Source: an uncultured Dysosmobacter sp.
GTDB lineage: Bacteria; Bacillota; Clostridia; Oscillospirales; Oscillospiraceae
DNA length: 64,000 bases
Reading direction: 5' to 3'
Assembly (NCBI GenBank): GCA_947625655.1
Contig: CANQPD010000006.1
Location: 82,237-146,236, forward strand
The notes under the pieces are model-generated. The model was not told where the DNA came from. It did not search any database and saw only the letters and a list, made by a program, of their open reading frames with translations. A program made the translations under genes and the position numbers. Positions 34,962-44,500 of the stretch are shown here, in pieces (positions within the stretch are counted from its first letter, which is position 1; every line of letters begins with the position of its first letter).

Positions 34962-35666
34962 ATGACTGAAAACACCAAACCCACCGAGCCGGGGCGGGAA
35001 AACGACTCCGAAAACAAGGACGCCGTCCAGGGCATCCTGGACTTCGGCTCCGCCCTGACCCGGACGCCCCACGGCACGGTCTACTGCCTGACCATCATCG
35101 GCCAGATCGAGGGCCACAACACCGCCGCCAATACCGCCAAGACCACCAAGTATGAGCATGTGCTGCCCCTCCTTGCCAAGCTGGAGGAGAGCGGAGAGGT
35201 GGACGGCGTGCTGTTTTTGCTGAACACCGTGGGCGGCGACGTGGAGGCGGGGCTCGCCATCGCGGAGCTCATCGCCGGGATGACCAAGCCAACGGTCTCC
35301 ATCGTCCTGGGGGGCAGCCACTCCATCGGGGTGCCTCTGGCGGTGGCGGCCAGGCGGAGCTTTGCCGTGCCCAGCGCCGCCATGACCATCCACCCGGTGC
35401 GCATGAGCGGCACCGTCATCGCCGCGCCCCAGACCTACAACTACTTCCAGCGGCTCCAGGAGCGGATCGTGGCCTTCGTGTCCGGCCACAGCCGCATCAG
35501 CGGCGAGGATTTCCAGGCGCTGATGCTGAAAAAGGACGACATGGCCGCCGACGTGGGCAGCGTGATCTACGGCGAGGAGGCCGTGAAACTGGGGCTGATC
35601 GACCAGGTGGGCGGCCTGGCGGAGGGGCTTGCGTGCCTGTACCGCCAGATCGATGAACGGCGCTGA
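34962..35666 (+). CDS. ClpP/TepA-like serine protease
   Basis: A 234-residue ClpP-fold protease. A polar N-terminal tail of about 35 residues precedes the core. LFLLNTVGGDVEAGLAIAE forms the oligomer/oxyanion region, the nucleophile is probably the Ser of GSHSIGV near residue 129, the His that of AMTIHPVR near 151, and an Asp lies in DVGSVIYGEEA. This fits the non-canonical ClpP relatives (YmfB/TepA type) rather than the housekeeping ClpP. ATG 34962 follows AAAGGGAGGG. Confidence 0.8.
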   Translation: MTENTKPTEPGRENDSENKDAVQGILDFGSALTRTPHGTVYCLTIIGQIEGHNTAANTAKTTKYEHVLPLLAKLEESGEVDGVLFLLNTVGGDVEAGLAIAELIAGMTKPTVSIVLGGSHSIGVPLAVAARRSFAVPSAAMTIHPVRMSGTVIAAPQTYNYFQRLQERIVAFVSGHSRISGEDFQALMLKKDDMAADVGSVIYGEEAVKLGLIDQVGGLAEGLACLYRQIDERR

Positions 35667-35763
35667 ACAGGGCTGCCGGACAGGGCGGCGTTGTCTGCAT
35701 CCGGTCAGGAATGACATGTTTTCGGACTTCCGGAGAAAAACACAGAATATTGCCGGGTGAGCA

Positions 35764-35791
35764 TTGACATTTTTCGGGATTTTGTTATGAT
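35764..35791 (+). promoter_or_regulatory. Promoter of ilvA
   Basis: TTGACA (35764-35769), 16 bp, TATGAT (35786-35791). Confidence 0.75.
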
Positions 35792-35850
35792 GGTATCCTA
35801 TAAACTCCTCAGCCGGGGGGCTGAAATACGGAACAAAGAGGATACTGCCC

Positions 35851-37071
35851 ATGCTCACACTGGATCAATTCAAGGAGGCCCGCAGCGTACTGCAGGGCGT
35901 GATCTCCAAAACCAACCTGGTTTACAGCAAATACTTCTCCGAGCTTTGCGGCAACCAGGTGTACATGAAGCCTGAAAATCTGCAGGTCACCGGGGCCTAC
36001 AAGATCCGGGGCGCTTACTATAAGACCACCAAGCTGACGGAGGAGCAGAAGGCCCACGGCCTCATCACCGCCTCCGCCGGCAACCATGCCCAGGGCGTGG
36101 CCTACGCCGCCCAGGTGGCCGGGGTGAAGGCCACGGTGGTCATGCCCACCACCACGCCGCTGATGAAGGTCAACCACACCAAGGAGTACGGCGCGGAGGT
36201 CATCCTCCACGGCTCGGTGTTCGACGACGCGGCGGAGCACGCCATGCTTTTGGCGGAGGAGCGGGGCATGACCTACATCCCGCCCTTCAATGACCTGGAC
36301 ATCGCCTGCGGCCAGGGCACCATCGCCTATGAGATCTTCCAGGCCCTGCCGGATGTGGACGTGATCCTGGTGCCCATCGGCGGCGGCGGGCTGGCGGCGG
36401 GGGTCTCCACCCTGGCAAAGCTGCTGAATCCCAACGTAAAGGTCATCGGCGTGGAGCCGGTGGGGGCCGCGTCCATGAAGGCCTCCATCGAGGCGGGCCA
36501 TGTGGTCACCCTGCCCTCCGCCGTCACCATCGCCGACGGCGTGGCGGTGCGGACGCCGGGGGATGTGGTGTTCCCCTATATCCAGCAGAACATCGACGAG
36601 TTCATGACCATTGAGGACAGCGAGCTGGTGGAGGCCTTCCTGGACATCATGGAAAACCACAAGATGATCGTGGAGAACGCGGGGCTTTTATCCGTGGCGG
36701 CGCTGAAGCACCTGGACTGCAAGGGGAAGAACGTGGTCTCCATCCTCTCCGGCGGCAATATGGACGTCATCACCATGTCCAGCCTGGTGCAGCACGGCCT
36801 CATCAGCCGGGGGCGGGTGTTCACCTTCTCCGTCATGCTGCCGGACCGCCCCGGCGAGCTGCTGCGCGTCGCGGAGATCCTGGCCCGGGAGAACGGCAAC
36901 ATCATCAAGCTGGAGCATAACCAGTTTGTCAGCATCAACCGCCAGAGCAAGGTGGAGCTGCAGGTGACCCTGGAGGCCTTCGGCAACGACCACAAGGCCG
37001 TGATCCTGGAGGCGCTGCGGCAGGCGGGCTATGAGGCCAGCCTGGTGGGGCCCAAGAGCATTTACAATTGA
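35851..37071 (+). CDS. ilvA: Threonine ammonia-lyase with ACT domain
   Basis: A 406-residue PLP enzyme that converts threonine to 2-oxobutanoate. The PLP lysine is in GAYKIRGAY near residue 51, SAGNHAQGVA is near 75-84 and the phosphate-binding loop GGGGLAAG near 174-181. A single ACT domain fills about 325-406 (FSVMLPDRPGELLRVAEIL). This short form resembles catabolic TdcB-type plus ACT. The gene could serve isoleucine synthesis or threonine catabolism. It has its own promoter and terminator. Confidence 0.92.
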   Translation: MLTLDQFKEARSVLQGVISKTNLVYSKYFSELCGNQVYMKPENLQVTGAYKIRGAYYKTTKLTEEQKAHGLITASAGNHAQGVAYAAQVAGVKATVVMPTTTPLMKVNHTKEYGAEVILHGSVFDDAAEHAMLLAEERGMTYIPPFNDLDIACGQGTIAYEIFQALPDVDVILVPIGGGGLAAGVSTLAKLLNPNVKVIGVEPVGAASMKASIEAGHVVTLPSAVTIADGVAVRTPGDVVFPYIQQNIDEFMTIEDSELVEAFLDIMENHKMIVENAGLLSVAALKHLDCKGKNVVSILSGGNMDVITMSSLVQHGLISRGRVFTFSVMLPDRPGELLRVAEILARENGNIIKLEHNQFVSINRQSKVELQVTLEAFGNDHKAVILEALRQAGYEASLVGPKSIYN

Positions 37072-37081
37072 TTGCGGAAAG

Positions 37082-37117
37082 CGCCGCCGGAGGAGACGCT
37101 CCGGCGGCGGATTTTTC
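37082..37117 (+). terminator. Terminator of ilvA
   Basis: CGCCGCCGGAG pairs with 37099-37109 around GAGACG, then GATTTTT. Confidence 0.9.
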
Positions 37118-37136
37118 CGGGAAAAGTAAAATATAC

Positions 37137-37165
37137 TTGACAAAATGCCTGTATTAAATTACAAT
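37137..37165 (+). promoter_or_regulatory. Promoter of membrane protein - XRE pair
   Basis: TTGACA, 17 bp, TACAAT (37160-37165); leaves a leader of about 115 nt. Confidence 0.7.
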
Positions 37166-37286
37166 GACACCATCAAGAAATGCATCCGCCGGCACGGTGA
37201 ACCTCAAGCGCGGCGGGATAGGGCTGGTAATTTTTCAACATTTACGCGGCCGCGGCCAATGATGATCCGACCGGGGAGGGCAGGGA

Positions 37287-37793
37287 ATGAACTTCTGGAT
37301 TGTGCTGATGCTGATTTTCGCCGTCTATTTGGGGCTGGTGCTCTGGTTCTGCCATCGGGAGCGGATCGGAGAGCCGCGGTTTGACGAGCGGCAGGAGCAG
37401 GCCCAGGGCGTGGCCTACAAATACGGCTTTTTTACGCTGGCCGTTAGTATTTGGCTCTTTACCCAGCTTGCGGAGGCGCTGCCCTGGCTCGGCACGGAGG
37501 CGGGGGGATTTCTCTGCCTGAGCTTTGGCGGAACGGCGTTTGCCATGACGGCGGTTTGGAAGGACGCCTATCTGGGGCTGGATAAAAAGCCGGAGCGCAC
37601 CGTGGCGGCCCTGGCGCTGGGCGGCATCGGATGCCTGGGCCTCAGCGGGTTTTATCTCTGGAAAGAGGGGCTGCTGGTGGACGGCACGCTGAACCTCTGG
37701 GTGGTGGTGGCGGTGATCAGCGCAGAACTCCTGCTGGTCCTGGCGGCCTTTCTGTACAGGTGTTTCCGCGCGCGGCGGGAGGAGGAAGCATGA
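37287..37793 (+). CDS. Four-span membrane protein paired with XRE regulator
   Basis: A 168-residue integral membrane protein of no family I can name with confidence (it has a DUF3796/DUF2178 flavour). Hydrophobic spans lie near 2-21, 47-62, 75-92, 105-124 and 133-156, with the FDERQEQAQG motif after the first span. Its stop overlaps the start of the helix-turn-helix gene (ATGA). In Firmicutes such pairs sense or respond to an unknown signal; here that is inference from pairing. Confidence 0.75.
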   Translation: MNFWIVLMLIFAVYLGLVLWFCHRERIGEPRFDERQEQAQGVAYKYGFFTLAVSIWLFTQLAEALPWLGTEAGGFLCLSFGGTAFAMTAVWKDAYLGLDKKPERTVAALALGGIGCLGLSGFYLWKEGLLVDGTLNLWVVVAVISAELLLVLAAFLYRCFRARREEEA

Positions 37794-37981
37794 AGAATCT
37801 CCGCCTGAAATCCGCCCGGGCGGCCATGGACATGAGCCAGCAGCAGCTGGCGGACGCGGTGGGCGTCTCCCGCCAGACCATCAACGCCATCGAAAAAGGG
37901 GATTACAACCCCACCATCAAGCTGTGCGTCGCCATCTGCCGGACCCTGGGCAAGACCCTGGACGAGCTGTTTTGGGAATAA
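37790..37981 (+). CDS. XRE-family HTH regulator
   Basis: A 63-residue protein that is almost only a Cro/C1-type helix-turn-helix: RLKSARAAMDMSQQQLADAVGVS with recognition helix RQTINAIEKGDYNPT. It matches the short YozG/YvaO-like regulators translated with a small membrane protein. AGGAGG (in the upstream gene) gives good initiation. Confidence 0.9.
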   Translation: MKNLRLKSARAAMDMSQQQLADAVGVSRQTINAIEKGDYNPTIKLCVAICRTLGKTLDELFWE

Positions 37982-38145
37982 AACTTCATGCGCGCAGAGC
38001 CCATTGTGAAACATGGCAAAAGCCGCATGAAGTTTTTGCGCATCATTTTCGGCTGCCCTGAAGGGGCGAGAAAATGGCGCATCGTATAGTTTGCTATGCT
38101 TTTGCATAGCAAACCCCGGGGGGATCGCGGTCCCTCCGGGGTTTT
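37982..38145. terminator. Cluster of nested stem-loops
   Basis: Three structures in a row. AAACTTCATGCG...CGCATGAAGTTTTT has a 30-nt loop. TGCGC..CATTTTC...GAGAAAATGGCGCA is imperfect. A perfect TTTGCTATGC/GCATAGCAAA hairpin is followed by AAACCCCGG..GGGA/TCCC.CCGGGGTTTT (38111-38144), the likely bidirectional terminator between the XRE gene and tusA. Confidence 0.7.
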
Positions 38146-38149
38146 GCGC

Positions 38150-38353
38150 TTATCTGGTCAGGGTCAGCCTGAAATCCGGGCCGTCCTCGGCCACGGACAC
38201 CTGATAGCCCTGGGAGCGGGCGAAGCGGGTGATGTTCTCCACAGCCACCTGCGCGTCCGCCAGGACCTCCAGCTTGGCCGGAGCGCCGTTTTGCAGCGCC
38301 TTCTGCACCATCACAACGGGGATGGGGCAGGAAAGACCTCTGGTATCGACCAT
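38150..38353 (-). CDS. TusA-like sulfur/selenium carrier
   Basis: A 67-residue TusA-family protein with the CPxP motif in TRGLSCPIPVVMVQKAL near residues 4-20; Cys9 would carry a persulfide or selenide. Its start overlaps the yedE stop (TAATG), so the two are translationally coupled. In this context it probably receives Se or S moved by YedE. Confidence 0.88.
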   Translation of the reverse strand: MVDTRGLSCPIPVVMVQKALQNGAPAKLEVLADAQVAVENITRFARSQGYQVSVAEDGPDFRLTLTR

Positions 38354-39456
38354 TACGCAGCCTCCTTTCCGGGGAGATGGGCCACGGAGACGGCCAGCAG
38401 CACCACAAAGCCGATGACCACGGCGGCCATGCCGGCGGTGCCGATGCCGCCCACCGTGTAGACGCCGTCCACAACGCTGTCGGCGTTGCCGGCCAGGCCG
38501 AAGTTATGGGCCACGGCGGCGCCGACGATCATGCCCAGCACGGTCACGGCGGAGTCGCCGTTGCCCTCACCGGCCAGGATCAGCTGGCGCAGGGGGCAGC
38601 CGCCCAGCAGGATGGAGCCCCAGCCCGCCAGCGCCATGCCCAGGAAGGACCACAGGTACTGGCTGTGGGCGATGGGCTGGGAGACGGCGGAGAGGTTGTA
38701 ATTGCCCAGGATCAGGTTGCCGACGGTGACGGTGACCCAGATGGCCACAAAGCCGGTGAGCAGGTTGAAGTCCCGGAGCATGAAGGCGTCCCGCAGGCCG
38801 CCGGCCATGCACAGGCGGCTGCGCTGGGCCATGACGCCCACCGCGAGGCCCGCGATGAGAGAGACCACCAAGGGCGCGTGCATGGAACCGGGGCCCTCCT
38901 CAGAGAAGCGGAGCAGGGCGGGGAAGGCCGCCAGCAGCACCAGCAGCACCACCATGACGCCGGGGAGCATGAAGCCCTCGCCGGTGGGGACGGGATAGGC
39001 CCGGCCCAGGGAGAAGCCCTTTTTCAAAAAGACCACGCCCACCAGGATGCCGGCGAGAAAGCCCAGCAGGCCCGCCACGGCGGTCAGGTCGCCGCCGCCC
39101 AGGCGGATGACCATGCGCAGGGGGCAGCCCAGGAAGACCAGGGCGCCGATCATGACAAACAGGCCCAGCACAAAGCGGCTGGCGGGGGAGGAGCCGGCCT
39201 TGGCCCGGAACTCCCTGGCGGCCAGGGCCGCGATCAGGGCGCCCAGGACGATGCCGATGATCTCCGGACGGATGTACTGCACCTTGGCGGCGCTGTGCAG
39301 GCCCAGGGCGCCGGCGATGTCCCGCTCGAAGCAGGCGATGCAGAAGCCCATGTTCTTGGGGTTGCCCATGGCGGTCAGCACCAGGGCCGCGACGCCCACC
39401 ACCACGCCGGTCAGCAGGATCAGGCCGTGCTCCCGGAACCAGTTTTTCTCTTTCAT
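38353..39456 (-). CDS. yedE: YedE family selenium/sulfur transporter
   Basis: A 367-residue polytopic membrane protein of the YeeE/YedE family. Conserved cysteine motifs typical of these persulfide/selenium channels are visible: GFCIACFERD near 38-47, LGCPLRM, SRLCMAGGLRD and LGGCPLRQL. The start is ATG 39456, 7 bp after AGGAG; a GTG two codons earlier lies too close to it. It lies between DUF3343 and tusA, a gene set known as selenium-linked. Confidence 0.9.
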   Translation of the reverse strand: MKEKNWFREHGLILLTGVVVGVAALVLTAMGNPKNMGFCIACFERDIAGALGLHSAAKVQYIRPEIIGIVLGALIAALAAREFRAKAGSSPASRFVLGLFVMIGALVFLGCPLRMVIRLGGGDLTAVAGLLGFLAGILVGVVFLKKGFSLGRAYPVPTGEGFMLPGVMVVLLVLLAAFPALLRFSEEGPGSMHAPLVVSLIAGLAVGVMAQRSRLCMAGGLRDAFMLRDFNLLTGFVAIWVTVTVGNLILGNYNLSAVSQPIAHSQYLWSFLGMALAGWGSILLGGCPLRQLILAGEGNGDSAVTVLGMIVGAAVAHNFGLAGNADSVVDGVYTVGGIGTAGMAAVVIGFVVLLAVSVAHLPGKEAA

Positions 39457-39515
39457 ACACACACTCCTATCGTTGTTTTTTGAAAAAAATATCGAAGAAT
39501 AAAAAGAAAAACAGC

Positions 39516-39752
39516 TCAGACCATCCGTTCATAATACCCGGCGGCGTCAATGCCCGCCTCCTGAAAACGGGCCTCCAGGGTGGGGCGGAGCTCCGGCGGC
39601 GCGGACCAGGCGATGCCGCAGTCGGAGGTCACGCTTCTGGGCACGGAGATGAGACGGCCCTCCAGCGAGAGCTTTCGGCACAGCCGTTCCGCCGCCATGG
39701 CGCCGGCGGTGGTGTGGAAGGCAACCACCAGGCGAAGCTGCTTCTCCCGCAC
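39516..39752 (-). CDS. DUF3343 putative Se/S carrier protein (second copy)
   Basis: A 78-residue DUF3343 protein, same length as the one at 18426. FHTTAGAMAAERLCRKL and PRSVTSDCGIAW are conserved, but the second Cys of the GCGMCW motif is absent here. I choose GTG 39752, which follows AAAGGGGGATC and gives the matching length. It heads the operon with yedE and tusA. Confidence 0.82.
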   Translation of the reverse strand: MREKQLRLVVAFHTTAGAMAAERLCRKLSLEGRLISVPRSVTSDCGIAWSAPPELRPTLEARFQEAGIDAAGYYERMV

Positions 39753-39778
39753 AACGATCCCCCTTTCCATCCAAACCA

Positions 39779-39798
39779 TTATTCTTTTATGAGAATAA
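39779..39798. promoter_or_regulatory. Inverted-repeat operator upstream of selenium uptake operon
   Basis: TTATTCT-N6-AGAATAA is a perfect 7-6-7 inverted repeat 27 bp before the DUF3343 start, overlapping a weak minus-strand -10 (TTATTC). The geometry suggests a dimeric repressor; which one is unknown. Confidence 0.5.
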
Positions 39799-39952
39799 CA
39801 CATGTCCTGGAAAAAGTCGAGATCTGTTTTGAGTATCACGCGGAAAAGGGACGGGGACCGGCGGCGGATCTCCTCCGGACAGGGCGAGTTCCCGGAAAAT
39901 CAGAGGAAATACCGAAATTTTTCCACAGGTTGCCCCATGAGATCCCTCCCAT

Positions 39953-39984
39953 GGAAAACGGCTCCCGAATTGGGAGCCGTTTCA
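39953..39984 (-). terminator. Terminator of lipoprotein gene
   Basis: GAAACGGCTCCC/GGGAGCCGTTTTC on the minus strand with a short AATTC loop and a brief T-run. Confidence 0.65.
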
Positions 39985-39994
39985 GGGAGGGCAG

Positions 39995-41380
39995 TCAGGG
40001 ATCGGCGGGGGCCAGGGCCGCCTGCAGGCGGATGGGGTCGTCCGGGAACCGGGGATGCTCCGTCAGCTCCCCCAGGACCTGATCGAAGACGGCGGGGTCC
40101 GCTTCCCGCTGGACCCGGAGAAGGGCGGCGAGGGGCTCCTGATATTCGCCCCGGGCGGAGAGGTACAGCCGCATCATGCACAGGTCCCGGACGGCCTGGT
40201 CATTGCCAACGGCGGCACGCTCCAGGGCGGCGCGGAGAAGGGGCCACCAATTGCTGATGTAATGGGTTTCCAGGACCGCCCAGTTGTCCTTGGTGAACAG
40301 GGACACGCAGTCCAGCAGATCCATGTCGTCCACCGTATAGCTATAGCGAAGATTTGAGAGCAGGTGATCGATCCGGCAGCTGGCCTCAATGTAGCCGCGG
40401 TTGGCATCGCTGACCAGGGTAAAGCTCCCGGGCAGGATCTCATCGCCGTAGAAGTCTGACACGAATGCCCGGGCGGCCCCCAGGGGCAGAAGCAGTTCCG
40501 GGCGCCCGCCCGCGTCGCAGGCGGCCTGAAGCTCCGCGTAATACTCCGCCGCGGGGACGCCGGTGTCTGGGAAATAAGGGCAGACGCGGCCGCAGACGTC
40601 ATATACCCGCTCCACGCACCAGATGCCGCCCTCACCCTGCCGGACCGGCTGGGAGAGGACCAGGATGTCATAGGTATGTGTGTCGCCGTCGATGACAAAG
40701 TCGGTATAATAGTTCACATAGGCGTGCTTGCCCGCATAGGTGAATTCCCGGCTGAGGAATTCGGATTCGTCAAAGGGGGCGAGACCGTTGCGGGCAATGA
40801 TATCGGCGCAGACCTGTTCGCCGATGCCGCACAGGACCTGCCATTGGGCCCAGTCCGGGCTCTCCCGGTCGATTTTGCCGCCGCGGTAGTACCGGCAGTC
40901 CGTGGGCTCGAGTCTGGCATAGTACCAGCCATCGTCTTTGGCGAAGACGGTGACGCCGTCGCTGTTGAAGCCCTCGCCCTCGTAACTGGAGAGGTGGCGC
41001 TCGTAGACGACCTGGTCAAAAGCGGCGACGGCGAAGAGAAAGCCAACGCCGTCAACGCTGCCGTGGTCTGCCTGATGCGCCTGTGCGGAGGCCTTTTCAC
41101 TGACGGAAAGCAGGGGAAACCAGTGGCCGTCCGGGTCCTCGGCCGGTTCCGCGTCGGCGGCCCTCTGGGCCCTGGGCAGCAGCGGCCGCCAGTTGGAGGC
41201 GGTGTCTGCATCGGGAAAGTCCCGCGTTACGATGAGCTGGTCCAGGTATTCCTCCGGCAGGACGATCTCCAGGCCGCGGGGGCCGGTCTCCGCCGGCGGC
41301 ACGGTGTTTTGCCGTTGACCGCAGCCCGCCAGCAGGAGCAGGCAGAGCAGCGGGAGCAGGAGCTTTTTCAGACGGTACAT
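39995..41380 (-). CDS. Lipoprotein of unknown function
   Basis: A 461-residue exported lipoprotein. The signal peptide MYRLKKLLLPLLCLLLLAGC ends at a lipobox with Cys20. The mature part is acidic and rich in Trp/Tyr, without a motif I recognise. ATG 41380 follows AAGGGATG; 37 upstream in-frame codons run into the intergenic region and were dropped. It is divergent from smc and monocistronic. Confidence 0.75.
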   Translation of the reverse strand: MYRLKKLLLPLLCLLLLAGCGQRQNTVPPAETGPRGLEIVLPEEYLDQLIVTRDFPDADTASNWRPLLPRAQRAADAEPAEDPDGHWFPLLSVSEKASAQAHQADHGSVDGVGFLFAVAAFDQVVYERHLSSYEGEGFNSDGVTVFAKDDGWYYARLEPTDCRYYRGGKIDRESPDWAQWQVLCGIGEQVCADIIARNGLAPFDESEFLSREFTYAGKHAYVNYYTDFVIDGDTHTYDILVLSQPVRQGEGGIWCVERVYDVCGRVCPYFPDTGVPAAEYYAELQAACDAGGRPELLLPLGAARAFVSDFYGDEILPGSFTLVSDANRGYIEASCRIDHLLSNLRYSYTVDDMDLLDCVSLFTKDNWAVLETHYISNWWPLLRAALERAAVGNDQAVRDLCMMRLYLSARGEYQEPLAALLRVQREADPAVFDQVLGELTEHPRFPDDPIRLQAALAPADP

Positions 41381-41512
41381 GGCAACATCCCTTTCTGCGC
41401 GGTGAGATCCGTTGGTTTGCTCTTCATGATAGACTGGAACCGGGGCCTTTTCCCCCTCATGCAGTGACAAAAAGGAACAAAGCGGAAACAATGATGAAAT
41501 TTTGGATTTGCC

Positions 41513-41541
41513 TTGAAAAGCAGCCGTTTCTTTGCTATATT
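41513..41541 (+). promoter_or_regulatory. Promoter of smc
   Basis: TTGAAA, 17 bp, TATATT (41536-41541), 40 bp before the GTG start. Confidence 0.7.
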
Positions 41542-41580
41542 ATTCTAGTTATAGTATGTTGAGCTGACAGAGGTGGAAAC

Positions 41581-44500
41581 GTGTATTTAAAAGCATTGGA
41601 GATCCAGGGCTTCAAGTCCTTCCCGGACAAGACGGTCCTGAATTTCGGCGAGGATATCACCGCCATCGTGGGCCCCAACGGCTCCGGCAAGTCCAATATC
41701 TCCGACGCCATCCGCTGGGTCATGGGCGAACAGAGCGCCAAGGGCCTCCGGGGCGCCAAGATGGAGGACGTCATCTTCGGCGGCACCGAGAAGCGGGCCC
41801 AGGTGGGCTTTGCCCAGGTGACGCTGGTCATCGACAACACGGAGCACATCTTCCCCACCATGGAGGAGAGCGAGGTCTCCGTCACCCGCCGCTACTACCG
41901 CAGCGGCGAGAGCGAGTATTACATCAACCGCCAGTCCGTCCGCCTGCGGGACGTGACGGAGCTGTTTCTGGACACCGGCATGGGCAAGGAGGGCTACTCC
42001 ATCATCGGCCAGGGCAAGATCGACGAGATATTGTCCGCCAAGAGCGGCGAGCGCCGGGAGATCTTCGAGGAGGCCGCCGGCATCTCCAAGTTCCGCCACC
42101 GGAAGGAGGAGTCCGAGCGGAAGCTGGAGCGCACCGAGGAGAACCTGGTGCGCATCAACGACAAGATCGCCGAGCTGGAGCTCCAGGTGGAGCCCCTGCG
42201 GGAGCAGTCTGAAAAGGCGAAGAAGTATCTGGTCCTGCGGGACGAGCTGCGGCTTTTGGAGATCTCCGTGTGGCTGGAGAACCTGGACGCGCTGAAGATG
42301 GGCGCCCGGAAGCTGGAGAGCGACTTCCACGCCGCCGAGCAGGAGCGGGACGAGGCCAGGGCCGCCCTGGACGCCCTCTATGCCGAGGGGGAGCGGTTCG
42401 GCGAGCAGATGCGGGAGAAGGACATGGAGGCGGAGCGCATCCGCGCCGAGGCCGCCGAGCTGGACGGGCGGATGAAGGACCAGGAGTCCGCCGTGGCCGT
42501 GCTGGAGAGCGGCATCGCCCACAATGAAGAGAATATCCGGCGGGCCCGGGCGGAGCTGGAGGAGACCGACAGCCGCGCCGGCGGCCTGGAGAGCCAGGCG
42601 GCGGAGCAGGAGAGCCGCATCGCGGAGATCGACCGGGAGACGGAGGCGCTGAACGCCGCCCTGGACGCGCTGCTGGAAAAGGCCCGGGCCGCCGCCGAGC
42701 AGGCGGGGGGCGCCCAGTCCCAGGCGGAGGTCCTCCGGGGCCGGGAGGCCATGGCCGCGGCGGCCGCCGCCGATGCACGGGCGGAGGCCGTCGCCATCGC
42801 CGCGGAGAACGGTCAGATCGCCGAGCGGAAGGCCGCTGTGGAAAGCGACAAGGCCGCCGCCGAGACCCAGCTGGCGGAGTCGGAAAAAGAGGCCAAGGCC
42901 AACCGCCGGGCGTTGGAGGACGCCCGGGATGAGGCCGCCGCCGCGGCCAATATCATCGCGGGCCACAGCCTGCGGATGGAGGAGCGGAAGAAGAAGGCCG
43001 CCGCCGCGTCGGAGCAGCGGGTGAAGCTGACCATGGACGTGGGGGCGCTGGACAACCGCATCCGCCTGCTGACGGAGATGGAGAAGGAGTACGAGGGCTT
43101 CTCCAAAGCTGTGAAAGTGGTCATGCAGGCGAAAAACAGCCTCCGGGGCATCCACGGGCCGGTGGCGAGCCTGATGAAGACGGAGCAGCAGTATTCCCTG
43201 GCCATCGAGATCGCTTTGGGCGCGGGCCTGCAGAACATCGTGGTGGACCGGGAGGAGGACGCGAAAGCGGCCATCAACTTCTTAAAGCAGCGGGAGGGCG
43301 GCCGTGCCACCTTCCTGCCTCTCACCGCCATCCGGGGCGACGAGCTGCGGGAAAAGGGCGTGGAGAACGAATTCGGCTTTGTGGGCGTGGCGTCCCGGCT
43401 GGTGACGTTTGATGCCAGATATCAGAATATTTTCAATAACCTTCTGGGCCGCACGGTCATCGTGGAGGACCTGGACTGCGGCATCGCCATGGCCCGGAAG
43501 TACCGCAACGCTTTCCGCATCGTGACGCTGGACGGCCAGGTCATCAACCGGGGCGGCTCCATGACCGGCGGATCCACCAACCGCAGCGCCGGCGTCCTGA
43601 GCCGCGCCGCGGAGCTGGAAAAACTGAACGGCCGCGCCGCCGCCATGCATGAAAAGCTCACCGCCGCCCAACAGGCGGAGGAGGCCGCCAACCGGGAGCT
43701 GGCCGCCGCCCAGTACGAACTGGAGACGGCGGAGGGCCAGCGCCGCCAGGCCGAGGACGAGGTTTTGCGGCTGGAGGGCACGAAAAACCACTTCGACATC
43801 CTCCTGCGGTCTCTGCGGGAGAATCTGGAAAACCTGGCGGGCGAGCTGGAGAGCCTGTCCGGCCGTCTGGCCGACAACGCCCTGCGGGCCGAACAGGCCG
43901 AGGGGCAGGTGGCGGAGCAGGAGGCCCTGGCGGCGGACTACCGCGCCAGGGCCGAGGAGATCCTCTCTGGCCAGTCCGAGCTGCTGGCCCGGTCCGGCGC
44001 CCTGACAGAGGAGATCACCGCCAAAAAGACCGACCTGGCGGCCCTCGCCGCCGAGCGGGAATCCACCCTCCGCCGGGCCGCCGACCTGCGGCGGCTGGCG
44101 GAGGAGCTGACCGGCGACCGGACCCAGAAAGAGGAGACCCTCCGGACCTATCAGCGGGCTATCGACGGCGCCAGAGGCGAGATCGCCCAGCGGAGGGACG
44201 CCATGGCGGAGCTCACCGTGCAGGGGCAGGCCTTCCGGGAGCGCCTGCAGGCGCTGAACGAGGAGAAGATCGCCCTGGAGACCCAGCGCACCGCCAAGAA
44301 CAAGGCCAGCCAGGAGATGAACGAGAACCTGCTGAACCTGGAGCGGGCCGCGTCCCGGCTGGAGCAGAAGATCGCAACGAACGCCATGGAGGAAAAGCAG
44401 ATCCTGGACCGGCTGTGGGAGCACTATGAACTGAGCCACTCCGACGCCCAGGCCCAGCGGATCGAGCTGGAGAGCGTGCCCAAGGCCAGCCGCCGCATCG

